From SVTX01 sp045585895 (GTDB lineage Bacteria; Bacillota; Clostridia; Oscillospirales; CAG-272): a DNA stretch of 18,791 bases. Each line of letters opens with the position of its first letter. The stretch's first letter is position 1. The notes under the pieces are model-generated. The model worked only from the letters and a program-made list of their open reading frames with translations. It had not been told where the DNA came from and did no database searches. The position numbers and the translations under genes were made by a program. Of the stretch, positions 1 to 8,551 are shown in pieces. Location: NCBI GenBank assembly GCA_045585895.1, contig JAZMZI010000080.1, positions 1-18,791 on the forward strand, in the 5' to 3' direction.

Positions 1-281
1 CTATGCGCAGAGCGTCACCGAAGCGTTGATAGTGCACCAGTTCGCGTTCGCGGAGGAATTTAAGAGGCTCCTTGACGTCGGGATCGTCCATCATTCTTAT
101 AAGATTGTCGTAGGTCACGCGGGCTTTTTGCTCTGCTGCAATTGCAAAAGCGCAAGCTTTTGCGCAGCAGAGCAACGAAATCCACCCTTGCGGGTGGGTG
201 AAATCGTCTGCGACGATGAAATCATCTTCGATGATGAAATTCGCCTCGACAGCGAGTGGGTGGATTTCGGGTCTGAGTCAT
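1..281 (-). pseudogene. cotJC: CotJC-like spore coat protein (Mn-catalase fold), 3' part only, 5' end replaced by a hairpin repeat
   Basis: Reading the minus strand from about position 139 down to the left edge gives an uninterrupted stretch including AEQKARVTYDNLIRM, DDPDVKEPLKFLRERE and VHYQRFGDALRI. This matches the C-terminal half of CotJC, a manganese-catalase-like protein of the Bacillus/Clostridia spore coat, and keeps the E...H ligand-type residues of the last helices (ERELVHYQ). The gene continues beyond the window. Upstream of the AAEQ residues the similarity stops and the frame enters a hairpin array. The frame stays open through that array to an ATG at 281, so the present ORF is a chimera: about 47 array-encoded residues, then CotJC sequence. 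The missing N-terminal ~100 residues of CotJC are not found between the array and addA. It is most likely a broken gene; translation of the chimera cannot be excluded. Assignment of the fragment is secure, the pseudogene status is inferred. Confidence 0.75.
130..269. repeat. Array of nested and tandem hairpins
   Basis: Several inverted repeats abut one another. Arms gctctgctgc (130-139) and gcagcagagc (164-173) enclose gcaaaagc (144-151) and gcttttgc (156-163) with a gcaa loop. A perfect 12-bp outer stem, 176-187 with 258-269, encloses ccaccc/gggtgg (182-187/192-197) and two tandem 18-nt units, gaaatcgtctgcgacgat (200-217) and gaaatcatcttcgatgat (218-235), each a 6-bp stem with a 3-nt loop. 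This is a small non-coding, REP- or MITE-like repeat. It carries no transposase. Its left edge lies inside the cotJC remnant. Its right limit is unclear and may reach about 350. Confidence 0.7.
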
Positions 282-370
282 TTAGATGCAGAAGGCGTGG
301 TTTGGTTCTCGTCGGCGTACGGGGGTACGACAGAGAGCCAAAACGCGCCTAAAAAGCCACATAAAATGAG

Positions 371-398
371 GAAACCCGCCGAAAGATCGGCGGATTTC
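371..398 (-). terminator. Probable terminator of the queG-like/addB/addA operon
   Basis: A perfect 7-bp G+C-rich stem (ccgccga 376-382, tcggcgg 387-393) with a 4-nt loop is extended by gaaa/tttc pairs across one mismatch. Read on the minus strand it is followed by a T-rich stretch (ggtttcctcatttta). It lies about 100 nt past the addA stop codon. The rest of 399-500 is AT-rich and shows no gene. Confidence 0.55.
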
Positions 399-500
399 GA
401 CATTTAAAAAGTCAAAAACAATATTTTTAAGTTTGATCTTGTCTTTTCTTTTAAAAGTGGCTTTTGTTCTGCGCTAAATGAATCAGCCCCTTTTTGTGTT

Positions 501-3500
501 TTAAAACATTTCAATAACTTCACCCAAGGGTATGGAATAGATGCATACCTTTTGAGGCTCTTTTCCGAATATTTCTTTTACGGCAAAGCAGTATTCGGAG
601 AGCTGAGAAGAATATTTATTCTTCATATTTTCTTTCAGAAGGTTTCGGTCGTTTTTCTCATCATCGGAGATCTTATCGGTCTTGTAATCGCAGAGGATTA
701 TGCCGTCAGGGGTCTCAAGAATAAGATCGATAGAGCCTTGTACGAAAATGTTTTTGTCCTTTACGGCTATTTTGATCTCGTCTTTTTCCGTAAAGTCGGA
801 TGCGGGGCGGAAAAGACCGAATTTGAACTCTCGGTGAACTTTTTCGGCGTTTTGAGCGTCAAGGAAAAGTCTGCTTTTGAAGAAGCCTTCAAGCTGCTTG
901 CGATTCACTATTTTCGCAGCTCTTATCGGAATAAATTTGTGCTTTACAAGACGTTCGATTTCCGAATCAAGACCGTTTTGGGCAACGTTTTCGTAGTTGC
1001 AGAATTGAAGAATAAGGTGCGCGGCACTTCCTTTTTCGGCGGCAGTGGGTCGCTTGTTGACCTCAAGAAGGGAATCGAAGGATGTCTTATTGTTCTTCAT
1101 CAGCTCGATCCTGTTCTTCACGCCGAGCTTGCTTTCGGGAATATCATTGTCCTTATCTTTGCTGTCCGCCGTGTCCGTGGAATTTGCCACAAAAACCGTT
1201 TCGTCAAGCATCGTAGAGGATACTTTTGATGCGGCGACCTTGGCGGGGATCATTGAGAGAAGTTTTTCTTCCTCGGTTATACCGTGAGGGGAAAGCATAC
1301 TTTTGGCAAAAGATCTGTCTGCTTCGGTAATACCGTATGCTCCCGAATTTACCTCTTCTCGTGTGATCCTGTCTGCAAGGGGCGGTATCGCACCCTTTTT
1401 ATAGGTGGTTATCTCGTAAAGATCGCCGTCCGAAAGCGAGGGAAGAGCAACAAAGGTCCAGCGGGCGTAGCTTTTTCCGCATTTGATCTCATTTACGAAA
1501 TCGCGGCTATTAAGTATAAGCTCCGAGCGGATGTCTTCGTATGGCTTGGAGATAGTAGCGCTGAGATAAAGTCTCTCTTTTGCTCTGGTGAGGGCAACGT
1601 AATAAACTCTCGCCTCTTCTTCAAGCATTTTGTTCTTTGAAAGGATGTAAGCAGACTTCCAAAGCATATTGTCCTCGCGCTTGACGTGAGTTCTTGAATA
1701 GACGTCGGAGCTTTCGTCGGCGGGAGCGGGAAGCTTAAGGGAGATCCCAAGCTCGCGGTTAAAGATCAGAGAATTGTTTAAGGATTGGAAATTGAACTGC
1801 TTTCCGAGTCCGAAAAGGAAACAGACCTTAAACTCAAGTCCCTTTGATTGGTGCATGGTAAGGATCGTTACCTCGTCAGCGCCTGCCTTTACGGGATCGG
1901 CATTGGAATCACCTTTCTCCATAAGGTTTTTGTAATACGTTATAAAGCTATAAAGTCCGTTCCACGAGCTTCTCGAGTATCTGCACGCCACGTTGTAAAT
2001 ATAGGTGAAGGAATCGCTTTCACAAAGCTTTCTGAAATTATCGTTGGCGGCACAGGCGCGCAAAAGCTTGTCTGCTGATACTCTTGCGGAGCGCTTGCGA
2101 AGCTTATCAAGCTCGGTTACGAAGGATAGACACTTTGCCTGTAATTCGTTGCCTTTACCGTTGGAATAGCCGACCAAAGCGTCAAAGAGAGAGTGATTTT
2201 TGCCGTTTTCCTTTATTCTGATAACCTCATCAAGAGTGAGGATGGGGGAGTAGACGGGAAGAGAAGCGGTCAGGACGCGGCAGAGCGGAATATCCTCACG
2301 CGGATTGTCTATTACGGTCAGAATATCAAGGATAAGCTTCATTTCGTCGCCCGAAAGCAACTCGTTTTTAGCGTTCGTAACGTATTTGATGCCGATATTG
2401 GTAAGAGCTTCGGCTATAGGGGCAATCTGCTTGTGACCGCGCACAAGGATAGCAATATCTCCCTCGCGCAATTTACTTCCATCAGCGTTAAGCTCGTTTT
2501 TATCACGGATAAGACGGGCAATCTCGTTTGCGGTAACTACCGCTTCGTCGTAAAGCTTGTCGGTGTTTTCGTCGCTTTCGTTATTTTCGTCGTTTTCGTC
2601 GTCGGCATCATCCGCAGGCTCAATAATATTGATCTTTACCTTCTTTGGAGGATCAAAATGAGAGTCTGTTTTGCCGAAGCGAAGTTTGTCGTTTTCCTCT
2701 TCGTAACCTATACTGTCTGCGAAAGAGAAGAATATTGCGTCGCACACCTTGTTTACGAAATCGATTATTCCTTCATCGCAACGGAAATTTTCGGACATAA
2801 AAATAGAGTTGCCGCCGATTTCGGGGATCTCCTCGGCATTTTTACTGTCATATTGAGGAAATTTTTCCCTGTAAGATGCAAATATTGAAGGCTCGGCGTC
2901 ACGGAAACAGTATATGCTTTGCTTGATGTCTCCTACCATAAATCTACGGTTACCGCCGATTATCTCGAATATTCTGTCCTGAATGGCATTAACATCCTGA
3001 TATTCGTCGATGTAGACCTCGTCGTACTGATCGGCTATTGACTTTGCAAAGGGTGTAAGGCTTCCGTCGGGATTCTGAAGCAGCTTCAGAACGAATTTAG
3101 GCATATCTGAAAATTCGCAGATGCCGCGAGAAAGCTTTTCGGCGTTGTAGCGTTTGTCAAAGTCCGAGAGGATGGCATAGAGCAGCTCACAGGTCTCGGC
3201 GGAGGCTTTAAAATGAGCTTTTATTTGTTCGCTTGGGAGTAGGAGCATCGACTTATTCAGCTTTTTTACAGGGTCAAGGAGCTTTGAACGGTTGTCTCTG
3301 ATAAGATCGGAAACCTCACTCTTGTCTTTGATAAGACGGGGATAGCTGTCGAATTTTATCTTGCAAAACGCATCATAGAAGGACTCGTAGCCATCGGCAA
3401 GTCCGTAGTATAGACCGTTGCAGATCGAAATATCGGCATCAAGCGTGGGCACGACCTTGTTTTTGACAGCCAAAGCGGTAGGAGAACTCGGGTCGGAGGT

Positions 3501-4268
3501 AAGAGCTTCATTTGCCCACTCGATAGCCTGACCACGTACGTTTTCCAGCTTGACGGCAGATCCTACCAAGATATCCCGCAATTCTTTGTATATTATCTCT
3601 CCCTCTTTGGTTTCAAAAAAATCGAGGGAATCCGAGGAGCTAAGCCTCTCTGCGCTCTTTTTTAAGATCTCGACCCCGTCGGGAACCGATTGGGTCTTGT
3701 TATAAAAATCAAGCAACGTGGGGATGATGCCCGACATGTCGCGTATACCCGTAATGAGGCTTAAAAAGTCCGTGTAGGCAGAACGATGTCCCACATCGGC
3801 AAGACACCCTTCGGATATCCCCGAGTGTGAATTGAAGAATTCGCCGAGTGTCTCCTTGAAGACCGATTCGCGCAGAGGTGTAAGCTCCGCTTCGTCGGCA
3901 AGGCGCAGTGACGCGGGAAGTCCGAGCTTTTCAAAATTTGCTTTAACGGGAGCGGTAAAGAAGGAGTCGATGGTGCTTATGTGAGCGCTTCCCATCTTCA
4001 AAAGCTCCTCTTGAAGGCGTTTGTTGTCGGGGTGCTCGGCTATAGCCTTGGACAGAGCATCGGAGATCTTTTTTTTCAGATCAGCCGCCGCGCTTCTCGT
4101 AAACGTGACTATCAGCATGCGTCCGATGGTTTTGTTTTCGTCGGCTATTATAGAGTCTATTATTCTCTTGGTCAGAGTGAAGGTCTTACCCGAGCCTGCC
4201 GCCGCGCTGACAAGGATCGACCTGCCGCGGGCATTCATAGCGTCGGTTTGCGCTTTTGTGAAATTCAT
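501..4268 (-). CDS. addA: ATP-dependent helicase/nuclease subunit A (AddA)
   Basis: 1255 residues, normal for AddA. It is the UvrD-like 3'-5' helicase and nuclease subunit of the AddAB complex, which resects double-strand ends for RecA loading and degrades foreign linear DNA. Visible in order: a Q-motif (TKAQTDAMNARG, 4-15), Walker A AAGSGKT (23-29), Walker B YIDEYQDVN (about 420), motif III GDIKQSIYCFRDAEP (about 447), motif IV ENFRCDEG, motif V TMHQSKGLEF, motif VI YYVALTRAKERLYLS (about 895), then a C-terminal RecB-type nuclease with AAEKGSAAHLIL, GSIDLILETPDG and DYKTD (about 1194). All catalytic motifs look intact. The start at 4268 has a strong Shine-Dalgarno (agaaaggaagg) and follows the addB stop by 20 nt, so the two are cotranscribed. 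An unusual acidic run lies near residues 552-570. Confidence 0.96.
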   Translation of the reverse strand: MNFTKAQTDAMNARGRSILVSAAAGSGKTFTLTKRIIDSIIADENKTIGRMLIVTFTRSAAADLKKKISDALSKAIAEHPDNKRLQEELLKMGSAHISTIDSFFTAPVKANFEKLGLPASLRLADEAELTPLRESVFKETLGEFFNSHSGISEGCLADVGHRSAYTDFLSLITGIRDMSGIIPTLLDFYNKTQSVPDGVEILKKSAERLSSSDSLDFFETKEGEIIYKELRDILVGSAVKLENVRGQAIEWANEALTSDPSSPTALAVKNKVVPTLDADISICNGLYYGLADGYESFYDAFCKIKFDSYPRLIKDKSEVSDLIRDNRSKLLDPVKKLNKSMLLLPSEQIKAHFKASAETCELLYAILSDFDKRYNAEKLSRGICEFSDMPKFVLKLLQNPDGSLTPFAKSIADQYDEVYIDEYQDVNAIQDRIFEIIGGNRRFMVGDIKQSIYCFRDAEPSIFASYREKFPQYDSKNAEEIPEIGGNSIFMSENFRCDEGIIDFVNKVCDAIFFSFADSIGYEEENDKLRFGKTDSHFDPPKKVKINIIEPADDADDENDENNESDENTDKLYDEAVVTANEIARLIRDKNELNADGSKLREGDIAILVRGHKQIAPIAEALTNIGIKYVTNAKNELLSGDEMKLILDILTVIDNPREDIPLCRVLTASLPVYSPILTLDEVIRIKENGKNHSLFDALVGYSNGKGNELQAKCLSFVTELDKLRKRSARVSADKLLRACAANDNFRKLCESDSFTYIYNVACRYSRSSWNGLYSFITYYKNLMEKGDSNADPVKAGADEVTILTMHQSKGLEFKVCFLFGLGKQFNFQSLNNSLIFNRELGISLKLPAPADESSDVYSRTHVKREDNMLWKSAYILSKNKMLEEEARVYYVALTRAKERLYLSATISKPYEDIRSELILNSRDFVNEIKCGKSYARWTFVALPSLSDGDLYEITTYKKGAIPPLADRITREEVNSGAYGITEADRSFAKSMLSPHGITEEEKLLSMIPAKVAASKVSSTMLDETVFVANSTDTADSKDKDNDIPESKLGVKNRIELMKNNKTSFDSLLEVNKRPTAAEKGSAAHLILQFCNYENVAQNGLDSEIERLVKHKFIPIRAAKIVNRKQLEGFFKSRLFLDAQNAEKVHREFKFGLFRPASDFTEKDEIKIAVKDKNIFVQGSIDLILETPDGIILCDYKTDKISDDEKNDRNLLKENMKNKYSSQLSEYCFAVKEIFGKEPQKVCIYSIPLGEVIEMF

Positions 4269-4288
4269 AAAGTACCTTCCTTTCTGAC

Positions 4289-7200
4289 TTAATGATCGGT
4301 ATTTTTAGCCGCAACGGGACAGCCTCCGCGAAGGAAACAGTATTTGCAAGCGTCTTTTGAAGGGGTTCTGGGCGCGTGACCTTCGAAAATGCTTTTTCCC
4401 GTGCAGGCAATCGACTGACGCAGTGTGTTTTCTATGTCCTTGATTCCGCACTCATCCACCGCGTTCCCTTTTTTTACCTCACAGGTGTTTTTGTCAACAT
4501 CTATTCCAGCCAGAATCTTTTTGTCAAGAGATCCGCTTGCGGCGCGGAAAAGCTCGGGATCGTTGAGCATAAATCCGCTTCTTTCGGGAGAGACCTCTCC
4601 CTTCGTTTCATTGGCGGAGAGGAAAAGAGCGGATGCGGGGAAAATTTCCTTTTCGCCGCCTATCACGGCTTTGTTTTCTTCAAGCGCGGCAGTGAAAAGA
4701 TATGCGGGGAGCTGAACGTCGTTGCCGCTTTCAAGTCCTTCGAGGTCGAAGGGGTGATGACCTGTTTTGTAGTCTACGACTCTCAAATAACGGCGATCCT
4801 CTCCGTCGTAGTAATCGAGACGGTCAATAATTCCGCCAAGGACTATTTTGGGAGATTTTTCGTCGTTTTCATCGATACTTATTTCAAGCGGCTTAAGCGT
4901 CCCCTCATGTCTGTCTGAAATTCTCATTTCCTGCGCCAGGATCTTGAATGAGGAATCCGAAAATTCGTCAAGGACGTTCTTTGCCATAACCAAGGAGAGG
5001 TCACGGAGACGTGAAAAGGTATACATCATAGCAGGAGTAAGATCGCAGCCTATTTCTCCGATATAGCTTTCTACATACGAGTTTACCAGCTTGACGACGG
5101 TATCGTCGTCGGGGCGATCAAGAGATCCGTCGGCATTCTTCAAGTCTTCTACGAGCTTTTCAAGAACGTAGTGGACGATAGTACCCGAGCTGTCGTAGCT
5201 GACGGAGCTTACCTTTTTTTCACGAAGAGAAAGAACGTATTTGCACCAATATTGGAAAGGGCAGCTTGCAAAGGTGGATATTTTTGTCTGCGAGAGATAG
5301 AGCCTGTCTCCGAAAAGTTCTTTTATCTGTATAGGAGAAATTACGGTCTCGTCGGATTCTGACGAGCAGGTCTCATTGTCTGTGTCAAGTATATCGTTAT
5401 CACTTAAGTTGTCAATGCTTTCGGGTGCTCCGCCGTCCGTGGCATTCGCTATTTTCTTTATAAGATCAAAATCAAAATGATATACGGGTAAGTTGGGAAA
5501 AAGGAAACGGATACGGTTCCACGCGGTTGAGGGGGAGCACGCCCCACCCCCGATTCGTGACGAAAGAGTAGAGACTATCAGCTTTTCGCGCGGCTTCGTC
5601 ATAGCGCGGTAAACGTAGAAAAGCTCGTCGGATGTGACTCTCGTTTCGCGTGAGGTAAGAGGGATGGAAAGCTCCTCAAGGGCGGCTTTGTCGTTTTCGG
5701 TGAAGATGCCCGAATCGGAATAGCTTCTTGGGAATTCTCCCTCGCAAAGACCGAGTACGAAGGCAAGCTTAACGTTCTCAACGCGCAGAGTGGGTGCAGA
5801 ACCTACGGTAACGTATTCGCCTACCGCGGGAACCGAGCCTACGTCGTTTCCGCGGAGCATTATTTCGATAGCAGTAGCCAGTTCCTCGGCAGTTGTGGGA
5901 ACGTCTGACAGTATTTCGGAAATGCGGCAGAGAACCGACACTATTACATCGTAAATTCGAAGATTTTCACCTGCGCTTCTGAAATCGTTATTCTCGGAAA
6001 TATCGAACTCCGAAAGCGTTGCCAGTGAACGTGAAAGTCCTATATCCGACAGATACTCATATATTGCACGACAGCTTTTAAGAGTATCTCCGTTTGCGGA
6101 GCGAAGCTCTTGACGGAGCATGGAAAGAGGGGGAATAAGCTTTGACCTTACTCGATTTGCGGCGAGAAGGATTTCAAGCGAACGCCCTTCGGGTTTATCG
6201 GCAATGTAACCGTCGGGATTCATGCTCCACGCATCTTCAAGGAATTTTTCTCCCGAAATGTTCCAGGTGTAGCAATAATCCTCAAACAGATCGGCGTCGT
6301 TTTCGTCGATCCCGCAAAGCCCCGTTTTAAGCAGAGTAATAACGTCCGTTAAGCGGAATTTATATATGACGCAACGCATTGCGCTGAAGATCAATCTTGC
6401 GGCGGCAGACGCGGAGAGGTCGGAACGCTCCGAGATGAAATAAGGGATGCCCGTTTTTTCGAATATCGCTTCAATAAGACCCTTTCGGCTTTCCGCGTCA
6501 CGGAAAATAACAGCCATTTCCGAGAATTTTATTCCGTCCTTGTGAGCTTTAAGAATTTTCAGCGCGACCAGATTTATTTCATCGAACTCGTTTTTACATT
6601 CGTACGCTTCGATGGGAGAAAGCTCTGCCAAGGTTAATTTCGGAGCGGTATCCGACGTAAGCGAGAAATTCCAAAGTCCGCTTTCGAGTTCGTTTAAAGC
6701 GCGGCTTTTACCTGTGTTTTGAGCATCAAGGTTGGCGATCTCGTATTTAAGTCCCTTATCCTTTGCAAATCGCAAGAAGCGGCGGTAGGTGTCGTCTATA
6801 CCTAGCGTGTGGGGCATATTTTTCGTTTCGGTATCGCGGCAGAAGGTGATAGACATTTCATCCGCTTGTAGCGCAAGCTCTTGAAGGATCGCGTGTTCCT
6901 CTCCCGTGAAGCTTGTGAAGGAGTCGACGAAAACGTGACTTCCTTTGAAATAATCGTGTTCACGGAGAAGCGAAAGCAATTTTTGAAGCTTATTTTCTGC
7001 CGCCGCCGCGCCGTCACCCAATCGGTCGGAAAGAATACGATTGTAATTCGCGTAGACGAGAGCCACGTCAAAAAGCTTGTCCGAAAGTCGATCGTTTTCA
7101 CATTGCTCGGCGGCTCTTTCACAATCCTCGGGAGTTATTCCGTTGGCGCGCAGCTCGTCGACGGCAGAGAGCATCATAGAAGATAAAGAGGTATCGATCT

Positions 7201-7525
7201 TAACGTTTTTGTATTCTTTTAATTCATCGGAGATCTGGCGAAGAGCCTGCCACATAATAAGATCTCTCGCTCCAATCTCAGTCGCCGAGTCAACGATCCC
7301 TCCGTATACGCCGAAAATGATATTGCAGAGACGCGAAAAGGAAATCACCTCAAAGCAGAGCGCGGAGGAGGGAGGGAGGAATGCCAGCATGGATTCACTG
7401 ATAAAAGCCTGTTGCTCGGGCACGATAAGATAGGTCTGCTTTCCTTCGCTGATCCTGTTTTTTATCATTTCAATCGTTTTAGCCGTTTTTCCGCTTCCCG
7501 AGCGGCCGCAGATCAAATTCAGCAT
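4289..7525 (-). CDS. addB: ATP-dependent nuclease subunit B (AddB)
   Basis: 1078 residues. Partner of AddA: it contributes the second RecB-type nuclease, an iron-sulfur cluster and, in studied AddAB enzymes, Chi recognition by an inactivated helicase-like region. Seen here: N-terminal Walker A GRSGSGKT (7-14); the upstream iron-sulfur Cys region SCPFQYWCKY (about 752-760); nuclease residues GGIIDRLDYYDGE and VVDYKTGHHP (about 918); and the C-terminal cluster ligands CKYCFLRGGCP (about 1060). The arrangement, one Cys before and three after the nuclease, is the family's iron-sulfur 'staple'. The start at 7525 is preceded by aagaaaggaaat. It lies 29 nt after the queG-like stop and 20 nt before addA. 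An acidic, low-complexity linker (DNLSDNDILDTDNE) sits near residues 700-725, just before the iron-sulfur domain. Confidence 0.95.
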   Translation of the reverse strand: MLNLICGRSGSGKTAKTIEMIKNRISEGKQTYLIVPEQQAFISESMLAFLPPSSALCFEVISFSRLCNIIFGVYGGIVDSATEIGARDLIMWQALRQISDELKEYKNVKIDTSLSSMMLSAVDELRANGITPEDCERAAEQCENDRLSDKLFDVALVYANYNRILSDRLGDGAAAAENKLQKLLSLLREHDYFKGSHVFVDSFTSFTGEEHAILQELALQADEMSITFCRDTETKNMPHTLGIDDTYRRFLRFAKDKGLKYEIANLDAQNTGKSRALNELESGLWNFSLTSDTAPKLTLAELSPIEAYECKNEFDEINLVALKILKAHKDGIKFSEMAVIFRDAESRKGLIEAIFEKTGIPYFISERSDLSASAAARLIFSAMRCVIYKFRLTDVITLLKTGLCGIDENDADLFEDYCYTWNISGEKFLEDAWSMNPDGYIADKPEGRSLEILLAANRVRSKLIPPLSMLRQELRSANGDTLKSCRAIYEYLSDIGLSRSLATLSEFDISENNDFRSAGENLRIYDVIVSVLCRISEILSDVPTTAEELATAIEIMLRGNDVGSVPAVGEYVTVGSAPTLRVENVKLAFVLGLCEGEFPRSYSDSGIFTENDKAALEELSIPLTSRETRVTSDELFYVYRAMTKPREKLIVSTLSSRIGGGACSPSTAWNRIRFLFPNLPVYHFDFDLIKKIANATDGGAPESIDNLSDNDILDTDNETCSSESDETVISPIQIKELFGDRLYLSQTKISTFASCPFQYWCKYVLSLREKKVSSVSYDSSGTIVHYVLEKLVEDLKNADGSLDRPDDDTVVKLVNSYVESYIGEIGCDLTPAMMYTFSRLRDLSLVMAKNVLDEFSDSSFKILAQEMRISDRHEGTLKPLEISIDENDEKSPKIVLGGIIDRLDYYDGEDRRYLRVVDYKTGHHPFDLEGLESGNDVQLPAYLFTAALEENKAVIGGEKEIFPASALFLSANETKGEVSPERSGFMLNDPELFRAASGSLDKKILAGIDVDKNTCEVKKGNAVDECGIKDIENTLRQSIACTGKSIFEGHAPRTPSKDACKYCFLRGGCPVAAKNTDH

Positions 7526-7554
7526 TACCGTTTTATTTCCTTTCTTTTTGATTG

Positions 7555-8367
7555 CTATTTATCTTCCAATATGTTTAAATTACGGAGAATAGTCTTTTTT
7601 CCTCGCCACGAGTACGCTCGCTCTGCAAACTCTTCGTCGGTCATTTTTTCAATACCTTCGGCTGAGACCAGCGGGACGTTGTTTTGCTTGAAAAAATCAA
7701 TATCGGTATATATCGTGCCGTTCTTTATTGCCCGAAGGGTATGAGGGCATACCTCCTGACAGCGGTCACAGCCCCAAGCGGAGCCGTACTTTTTGATGGC
7801 AGCGCACTCCTTTGGCGTAAGCTCACCTTTTTTCTGGGTAAGTGACGAAAGACATTCGCTTAAATCTCCCATAGGGCAGGATTGTTTACAAACGCCGCAT
7901 CCCTGACATCTGACGATCTCTTTTGCGTCGTATTCAAGTGTGAGATCGGTGACGATCTCTCCCAAAAATACGTATGACGAATACCTTTCGGTAATAAGCA
8001 TTCCGTTGTCGCCGATAACTCCAAGCCCCGCACGCGCGGCGGCATCTCTTTCGTCAATGGGAGAATCGTCGGCAAAGCCCGCGAAGCGGTTGTGGGGAAA
8101 GGCTTGCCTGAGCTTGGGCAAAACCTCTCCGAACAGCTTTTTGAAGTACAGATGATAGTCGCGAGAGACTGCGTACGCGGATATATTGCGTTTTTGCTGC
8201 CTCGTAAGATACGGCACTGCGATAATTACTGCAAAAAGCTCGTCTTTATCTGAAAACCCTGCCCGTTCAAGCTTGTAGGGCCTCAACACCGTGCAGTCTT
8301 TTAATGCTATGGGCGCTGAAAGATCTATTCCGAAGTCTTTAAGTATTGTAAGGATCGTTTCGGTCAT
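7555..8367 (-). CDS. QueG-like epoxyqueuosine reductase family iron-sulfur protein (short form)
   Basis: 270 residues. It resembles QueG, the cobalamin and iron-sulfur enzyme that reduces epoxyqueuosine to queuosine in tRNA. Visible: the DUF1730-type region with FADDSPIDERDAAARAGLG and IGDNGMLI (about 98-125), where D100/D101 falls at the position of the QueG catalytic Asp; first cluster C154-x2-C157-x2-C160-x3-C164-P; second cluster C172 plus C200-x2-C203-x3-C207-P. This double 4Fe-4S pattern is typical of QueG. Classical QueG has about 370-390 residues with C-terminal HEAT-like repeats for tRNA binding, which are absent here. Short forms are common in Clostridia, so tRNA reduction is likely but not certain. 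The start has gcaggagatgcgtc upstream. It is the first gene of the operon with addB and addA. Confidence 0.8.
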   Translation of the reverse strand: MTETILTILKDFGIDLSAPIALKDCTVLRPYKLERAGFSDKDELFAVIIAVPYLTRQQKRNISAYAVSRDYHLYFKKLFGEVLPKLRQAFPHNRFAGFADDSPIDERDAAARAGLGVIGDNGMLITERYSSYVFLGEIVTDLTLEYDAKEIVRCQGCGVCKQSCPMGDLSECLSSLTQKKGELTPKECAAIKKYGSAWGCDRCQEVCPHTLRAIKNGTIYTDIDFFKQNNVPLVSAEGIEKMTDEEFAERAYSWRGKKTILRNLNILEDK

Positions 8368-8401
8368 GACGCATCTCCTGCAATTATATTATATCATACT
8401 T

Positions 8402-8430
8402 ATTGTACCATATTTGGCACATAAAATCAA
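8402..8430 (-). promoter_or_regulatory. Promoter of the queG-like/addB/addA operon
   Basis: On the minus strand, TTGATT (8425-8430) and TACAAT (8402-8407) are separated by 17 nt, with a TGG just before the -10 element. It lies 35 nt upstream of the ATG. A second -10-like TATAAT occurs slightly downstream at about 8386-8391. Predicted sigma-A type promoter. Confidence 0.6.
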
Positions 8431-8501
8431 CAACAAATTTTCTTTTCCGCAGATTCAGCGACTTTTTCTCGGTTCTTCATTAAACGGTCACATTTTTTTA
8501 T

Positions 8502-8507
8502 TATAAT
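8502..8507 (+). promoter_or_regulatory. -10 element of the HtrA-like protease gene
   Basis: A perfect TATAAT lies 45 nt before the ATG at 8552. The -35 region (about 8478-8484, attaaa) is a poor match, so activator dependence is possible. A strong Shine-Dalgarno GGAGG is at 8539-8543. Confidence 0.5.
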
Positions 8508-8551
8508 GTAGATGAAAAAATAAACAAACTTGAAAAACGGAGGTTTAAATA

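Noticed and set aside
176..269. CRISPR-like array from the repeated 18-nt units
   Set aside because: There are only two adjoining units, each self-complementary, with no spacers and no cas genes; hairpin repeat is the better description.
26..407. Short plus-strand open frames over the cotJC remnant and hairpin array
   Set aside because: They arise from the repeat and from the complement of cotJC codons; no ribosome binding sites or motifs.
552..1229. Open frames of 225 and 231 codons (also 2193-2888) antisense to addA
   Set aside because: AddA is complete across both regions; the antisense translations are compositionally odd and contain no motifs.
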